From assembly GCA_029225085.1 (NCBI GenBank), contig JAQXVU010000025.1, positions 1-34,542 on the forward strand: a stretch of DNA of 34,542 nt, written 5' to 3'. Each line of letters opens with the position of its first letter. Within the stretch, counting starts at the first letter, position 1. The notes beneath the pieces are model-generated. The model saw only the letters and a list, made by a program, of their open reading frames with translations, was not told where the DNA came from and did no database searches. Position numbers and translations under genes: made by a program. Below, piece by piece: positions 30,442 to 34,542 of the stretch. The DNA is from Eggerthellales bacterium (GTDB lineage Bacteria; Actinomycetota; Coriobacteriia; Coriobacteriales; Eggerthellaceae).

Positions 30442-32721
30442 TTAAGCGCCCACAACCTTCACGGTCTTGCCGCAGTTGCTCTTGGTGAAGTACTTGCTGT
30501 AGGTCTTCACCTTGCTCTTGGCAACGACAACCTTGGTAACAGAAGAGCTCTTCAGGCTGCCAGAAACAGAGGACTTGGTGAGCTTGCCGCTCTTCACCAC
30601 CAGGGTCTTCACACCCGTGTGATACAGGGCGTTCTCGCCAATCTTGGTGACGTTGGTGGGGATGGTGAGCTTGGTAAGGCTGGTGCACTTAGAGAATGCG
30701 GAGCGCTCGATGGTCTTCAAGCTAGAAGGCAAGGTCACGGTCTTCAGCTTGCTGCAGCCGCGGAAAGCGTACTTGCCAATAGTGGTCACGGTAGAAGGAA
30801 TGGTGACTTTGGTGAGCTTCTTGTTGTTCTCGCAAGCGCTGCTCTTAATGCTGGTCACCTTGTAGGTTGCGCCCTTAATCTTCACCGCAGAGGGAACGTA
30901 GGCGTAGCTGGTGTTCTTTGGGCAAGCTGCATAAGAAACTACACCGCCCTTGCCGTTCTTGTCGGCGGACTTCACTACCTGCACGGAGGCACCGGCGGAC
31001 TTGCCGGAGATGATCTTCACCACGGTACCTGCTTTGGGAGCGGTAGAGGTTGTAGGTGCTACAACTTCAGGAGCATTGGGGTCTTCTAGCTCGTACACTG
31101 CCAACGTGCCGGAAACTTCGCAGGCTGCCAGAAGCTGAGCCTTGCCGGAAGCGTTGCTTTCAGCTGGGACGAAGCACAGGCCCTCGGGAGAAACGTCGCC
31201 CTGAATGGCGGAATCGAACTCACGGGAGTTGATGTAGTTCACGTAGGAAACGTTGGAGGGGTCGGTGATGTCGTAGACCATGACGCCGCCGATGCGCTCG
31301 AGGGCGGCGAATGCATAGGTCTTGCCGTTCACCGTACCGGTAACGACGGTTTCAGGCTCGGGACCCTTCTTACCGGAGCGGTTGTCGGCATCCAACTTGT
31401 CGTTAGAGCAGTTAAAGTTTGCGGGCAGCGTGGCGAGGGTGGTCTCTTCCATAGTGCTGCCAGAGTCATACACCAGGTTCAGGCCGGAATCGGTAACCTC
31501 ATACATGCTGATGGAACGACCGCCAAACATGTAGTCCTTGGTGGTGTCAAGGCCGTCCCACATCTCGGAGTTAAACCATACGACCTTCTTGCTGAACGTA
31601 ACGTTGCCGGTAGGGGAGGTCTTGCTCTCGTACTCGTTGCTCATGCCGGACCAGTCGGCGCGGCTGTCGCCCTCGTTGGCGGTGAGAAGGTAGGTCTTGC
31701 CGTTAATGGCGGTGGCGCTGATGCCGTCTGACATCTTAATGCCGTAGATGCCCTCGTAGTTCTTCAGCTCGCACACGCCGTCCTTTTCCAGATCAGCCTT
31801 AGTGGTGCCGAAGTCCTGGAAGCCCAAGGGATATACGCCGGTGAAGGTCTCATCGGCGATGTTCAGCACGGCGATGGAGTTTGCCTCCTGCAGGGAGACA
31901 TAGGCGTTGTTGCCGCTGACGGCGATGTACTCGGGCTCAAAATCAGTGGAAGGCATGATGCCCTTCTGAATGAGCACGCCAGATTCGGTGAGCTGATCGC
32001 GTTGGGCATCGTACTGGTCGAAGTAAACGCTGGTGACAGACAGTGCATTGTCCTGTCCGATCTTCACTACGCTCACAGAACCCTTGGGATCGGTGCCCTC
32101 AGTGCCCAGACGGGGCTCGCCCTCGTCAGCAGTGAGAATGGCAGACTCGCCAGCGAAGGTCACCATGTCGGGCTGTACGCCAACCTGAGCGGTGGAAAGC
32201 AGGTTCAGGGAGCCATCGGCGTTGCAGGCGAAGAGGGCAACCAAGCCTGCTGCTGCGTAATTCTCGGCTTGTACGGCAACTGCCAGCTTAGAACCGTCAG
32301 GAGAGACGGCCACCGAGGTCATGTCGCCGTAGGTGAAGGAGTCGGAGGTCAGGAGGTCCTTCAGGTCGTACTCCGTGCCAGCAAGGTTGCTGACCGTTTC
32401 AGCATCCATCTTCTGGGAGGTTTGTACGGCGATGAGCTTGCCCTTTACGCCGCTGACAGCGTAGGAGTACCCATTTGCAGCGTTGTACTGCACGATTTCA
32501 AGGCTGCCGCCATCGGCGGACTGAGCGCCGGAATTGTAGCGGCCAGCCAGCTGCATCTTTAGGCTTGCGGCCTCGTTGTTGAATCCGGCCACCTTCGCAT
32601 CGCTGGTGGTGGTAGGGGTGAACTGTTCGGAACCGGGATCTGCGGTTTCCGCAAGCGCTGCAGGAGCAAGGGCCGTAGAGGCCAGTGCGCATGCAAGGAA
32701 GCAGCTCAGTACGCGTTTCAT
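30442..32721 (-). CDS. Secreted choice-of-anchor I protein with BspA-like leucine-rich repeats
   Basis: A 759-residue exported protein with a Sec signal peptide (1-24, ending APAALA). A beta-propeller-type choice-of-anchor I region follows (about 45-545), with SPDGSKLAVAVQAENY, LTADEGEPR, LTANEGDSRADW, GPEPETVVTG and SPEGLCF segments. After an Ala/Pro/Thr linker come BspA-type leucine-rich repeats (about 615-759, KLTKVTIPSTVTTIGKYAFRGCSKL and similar). Related propellers are often described as phytase- or phosphatase-like, but no catalytic site can be asserted. BspA repeats usually bind host or bacterial surfaces. No sorting signal or wall-binding repeat is seen. ATG 32721 follows AAAGGAG on the minus strand. 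Confidence 0.85.
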   Translation of the reverse strand: MKRVLSCFLACALASTALAPAALAETADPGSEQFTPTTTSDAKVAGFNNEAASLKMQLAGRYNSGAQSADGGSLEIVQYNAANGYSYAVSGVKGKLIAVQTSQKMDAETVSNLAGTEYDLKDLLTSDSFTYGDMTSVAVSPDGSKLAVAVQAENYAAAGLVALFACNADGSLNLLSTAQVGVQPDMVTFAGESAILTADEGEPRLGTEGTDPKGSVSVVKIGQDNALSVTSVYFDQYDAQRDQLTESGVLIQKGIMPSTDFEPEYIAVSGNNAYVSLQEANSIAVLNIADETFTGVYPLGFQDFGTTKADLEKDGVCELKNYEGIYGIKMSDGISATAINGKTYLLTANEGDSRADWSGMSNEYESKTSPTGNVTFSKKVVWFNSEMWDGLDTTKDYMFGGRSISMYEVTDSGLNLVYDSGSTMEETTLATLPANFNCSNDKLDADNRSGKKGPEPETVVTGTVNGKTYAFAALERIGGVMVYDITDPSNVSYVNYINSREFDSAIQGDVSPEGLCFVPAESNASGKAQLLAACEVSGTLAVYELEDPNAPEVVAPTTSTAPKAGTVVKIISGKSAGASVQVVKSADKNGKGGVVSYAACPKNTSYAYVPSAVKIKGATYKVTSIKSSACENNKKLTKVTIPSTVTTIGKYAFRGCSKLKTVTLPSSLKTIERSAFSKCTSLTKLTIPTNVTKIGENALYHTGVKTLVVKSGKLTKSSVSGSLKSSSVTKVVVAKSKVKTYSKYFTKSNCGKTVKVVGA

Positions 32722-32799
32722 GCTTCTTGTATCTCCTTTCAGAAACGAGTGAAGACAAGGGTCTCGGTCACCTTGTCCTGCACCCATGCTAGAAAGGCT

Positions 32800-32838
32800 G
32801 ATACAGATGCTCATCACCTGCATGCAAAATGAATGCAA
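32800..32838 (-). promoter_or_regulatory. Possible promoter with 11-bp direct repeats
   Basis: On the minus strand TTGCAT occurs twice, 11 bp apart (32833-32838 and 32822-32827). The nearer copy could be a -35, 16 nt from TGTATC (32800-32805). An 11-bp period is typical of OmpR/PhoB-family response-regulator sites. Confidence 0.35.
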
Positions 32839-32895
32839 AGCGCGGGTTGCCTCCTTTCTGAACCTCGGAGCCACTCCACACATCTTCCATATAAA

Positions 32896-32923
32896 TTGAC
32901 CTTATAAGCCTCTCAGGTATAGT
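32896..32923 (+). promoter_or_regulatory. Promoter of the MATE gene
   Basis: TTGACC (32896-32901) and TATAGT (32918-32923) are separated by 16 nt. GTGCC-CAC-GGCAC (32932-32944), a short inverted repeat, follows at the expected start of the transcript. Confidence 0.55.
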
Positions 32924-32970
32924 GGCGTATCGTGCCCACGGCACAATACGTAAACGGGAGGGAAGCCCTT

Positions 32971-34353
32971 ATGGCGCTAAAGCGCGAAAAATCAGAGAAG
33001 CAACCAGTAGACATGTCGGCTCATTTCAGCATCCCAGCGTTGCTGAAATACACTGCGCCCTCTATTGGCATGATGATCTTCATGGCGATCTACGAGATTG
33101 TCGACGGCTTCTTCGTATCGAATTTCGTGAGCTCTACCGCTCTTGCCGCCGTGAACATGGTCTTTCCGGTGTTCATCATCCTGGGAACCATCGGCTACAT
33201 GATGGGAACAGGCGGCAGCGCCATTGTGGCAAGGACCTATGGCGAAGGCCGCAAGGAACGCGCCAATGAGTACTTCTCCCTCTTCGTGTATGCGAGCATC
33301 GCAGGCGCTGTGATCCTCACTGTCGCTGGCATGCCCCTGCTTCCTTATGCGTTCAGCCTCATGGGTGCGCAAGGGGAGCTCCTGAAGCTCTGCGTTGCCT
33401 ACGGCAACATCCTCATGATCGGCCTGGTGTTCGACGTGCTGCAGTACATCTTCCAGAGCCTTACCATGGCGGCGGGAAAGCCGAAGGTGGGCTTCTGGGC
33501 AACCGTTGCAGCCGGTGTCACCAACATGGTTCTCGATGCGCTCCTCATCGGCGTGTTGGGTTGGGGCATTCAGGGAGCTGCCATTGCAACGGTGATTGGC
33601 TTTGCACTGGGCGGCATGATTCCCTTCGTATACTTCGCTCTTCCTAACTCTTCTGTGCTCCGTCTGGGCAAATGCCATCTGAACTGGCGTGCCCTGGGTG
33701 CGGCTGCCGCAAACGGAAGCTCTGAGATGGTGAGCAACATCGCCATGTCTGTGGTCACCGTTGTGTATAACGTGCAGCTCCTTCGCTTCATCGGCGAGAA
33801 TGGCGTCGCCGCCTATGGCGTCATCGGCTATGTGGCCATGGTCTTCGCAGCCATCTTCCTAGGTTACGCCACCGGTGCAGCGCCCCTTATGAGCTTTCAG
33901 CACGGCAACGAAAACAAGAAGGAGATGCGCAGCCTCTTCCAGAAGGGCGTCCTCATCATGGGCGTATGCGGCGTTCTCATGTTCATCCTTACGCGCATTG
34001 CGGCAGAGCCCTTGGCGTTCCTGTTCGTGAGCTACGACGAGGGCCTCATGGCCCTTACGGTGCATGCTTTTAGCATCTATTCCATGGCGTTTTTGCTCAT
34101 GGGCTTCAACATGTTTGCATCGTCCCTGTTCACGTCCTTATCTAACGGCGTGGTAAGTGCGGTGCTGTCCTTCGTGCGTACACTCATCTTCGAGGTGGGC
34201 TGCGCCATCATCTTGCCTTTCGTTGTCGGGGCAGACGGCATCTGGTTTTCCGTCATCGTCGCCGAGGTTCTGGCGCTGATCATGAGCGGAATTGCCGTCG
34301 CTTGGTTTGGCCCCCGTTACGGAATAGTGGGGAAGAAGAGCCTCGAGGCGTAG
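32971..34353 (+). CDS. MATE family multidrug/organic cation exporter
   Basis: A 460-residue membrane transporter with twelve predicted helices in two similar halves. It should export drugs, dyes or metabolites in exchange for Na+ or H+. The N-terminal half has PSIGMMIFMAIYEIVDGFFVSNFV and GTGGSAIVART (about 70-85), and the second half repeats these as NIAMSVVTVVYNVQLLRFIGENGVAAYGV and GYATGAAPLMSFQHG. These are typical of the NorM/DinF-related branch. ATG 32971 follows GGGAGGG. Substrate is not predictable. It is divergent from the large secreted protein, with separate promoter-like elements in the 250-nt gap. Confidence 0.92.
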   Translation: MALKREKSEKQPVDMSAHFSIPALLKYTAPSIGMMIFMAIYEIVDGFFVSNFVSSTALAAVNMVFPVFIILGTIGYMMGTGGSAIVARTYGEGRKERANEYFSLFVYASIAGAVILTVAGMPLLPYAFSLMGAQGELLKLCVAYGNILMIGLVFDVLQYIFQSLTMAAGKPKVGFWATVAAGVTNMVLDALLIGVLGWGIQGAAIATVIGFALGGMIPFVYFALPNSSVLRLGKCHLNWRALGAAAANGSSEMVSNIAMSVVTVVYNVQLLRFIGENGVAAYGVIGYVAMVFAAIFLGYATGAAPLMSFQHGNENKKEMRSLFQKGVLIMGVCGVLMFILTRIAAEPLAFLFVSYDEGLMALTVHAFSIYSMAFLLMGFNMFASSLFTSLSNGVVSAVLSFVRTLIFEVGCAIILPFVVGADGIWFSVIVAEVLALIMSGIAVAWFGPRYGIVGKKSLEA

Positions 34354-34440
34354 ACGGACGATAGGGAGGTTTGCGATCTGATTTCCCAGCTGTCCTCCTG
34401 AATCGTTGTGTTAGACCACTTTGGATACTGGGACTTTTCC

Positions 34441-34446
34441 TATAAT
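34441..34446 (+). promoter_or_regulatory. -10 box of the gene at the window end
   Basis: A perfect TATAAT lies 40 nt before the ATG at 34487. No good -35 is visible. Confidence 0.5.
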
Positions 34447-34486
34447 CTTTCTTGCTTAAATAGCAGGCGAAAGCGAAGGAGCTCCT

Positions 34487-34542
34487 ATGGTCACCAAGGA
34501 TGATGCGTGTTGGATAATCGGCCTTTCCGCAGGTGCGGGCAT
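34487..34542 (+). CDS. Start of an unidentified gene, cut by the window end
   Basis: ATG 34487 is preceded by AAGGAG (34476-34481) and a TATAAT box, so a gene very probably begins here. Only 18 complete codons are visible. They begin MVTKDDACW and run into a small hydrophobic, Gly/Ala-containing stretch (IIGLSAGAG). That is too little to name a family. Confidence 0.65.
   Translation, partial: MVTKDDACWIIGLSAGAG

Overview
The window looks like the chromosome of an anaerobic, host-associated actinobacterium of the class Coriobacteriia. This is inferred from the moderately high-GC coding style, strong purine-rich ribosome-binding sites, an Ech-type hydrogenase, indolepyruvate:ferredoxin oxidoreductase paired with a PaaK-type ligase, menaquinone synthesis (MenA), class B and C sortases, and BspA-like repeats. 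Species cannot be named from this sequence alone.

Layout: (1) 1-2800: the 3' half of tRNA-Pro(GGG) with its terminator, nnrD (metabolite repair), a DegV lipid-binding protein and mscL with a zinc-ribbon tail. (2) 2800-9300: a structured, gene-free leader, then a complete echABCDEF-order membrane [NiFe] hydrogenase operon running directly into pgsA. (3) 9285-18903: a long cell-envelope and aromatic-acid block on the + strand: a VanW/G5-like membrane protein, PaaK-type aryl-CoA ligase, double-ACT protein (overlapping genes), a D,D-carboxypeptidase, a zinc-ribbon FHA protein, iorA-iorB and gluQ. (4) 19006-22271 on the - strand: menA, a YycJ-type metallo-beta-lactamase protein, a 69-residue membrane protein with an attenuator-like leader, a tandem 34-nt repeat and a TetR regulator. 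A radical SAM gene runs divergently from tetR, and the shared intergenic region holds two matching palindromes. (5) 24400-30200: a surface region with a truncated secreted protein abutting a class C sortase that lacks its N-terminal membrane anchor, a metallo-beta-lactamase protein, a zinc-ribbon/DUF6591-like/OB-fold membrane protein and a class B sortase. (6) 30400-34542: a large secreted choice-of-anchor-I plus leucine-rich-repeat protein, a MATE exporter, and the first codons of another gene.

How the genes may work together: IorAB oxidises aryl-pyruvates to aryl-acetyl-CoA and reduces ferredoxin. Ech can reoxidise that ferredoxin, making H2 and pumping ions. The PaaK-type ligase interconverts aryl acids and aryl-CoA, and the ACT protein is a likely aromatic amino acid sensor. 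This would be a short ferredoxin/H2-linked aromatic amino acid route encoded within 15 kb. It is inference from gene content, not shown by the sequence. No CRISPR array, insertion sequence, integrase or phage gene was seen.
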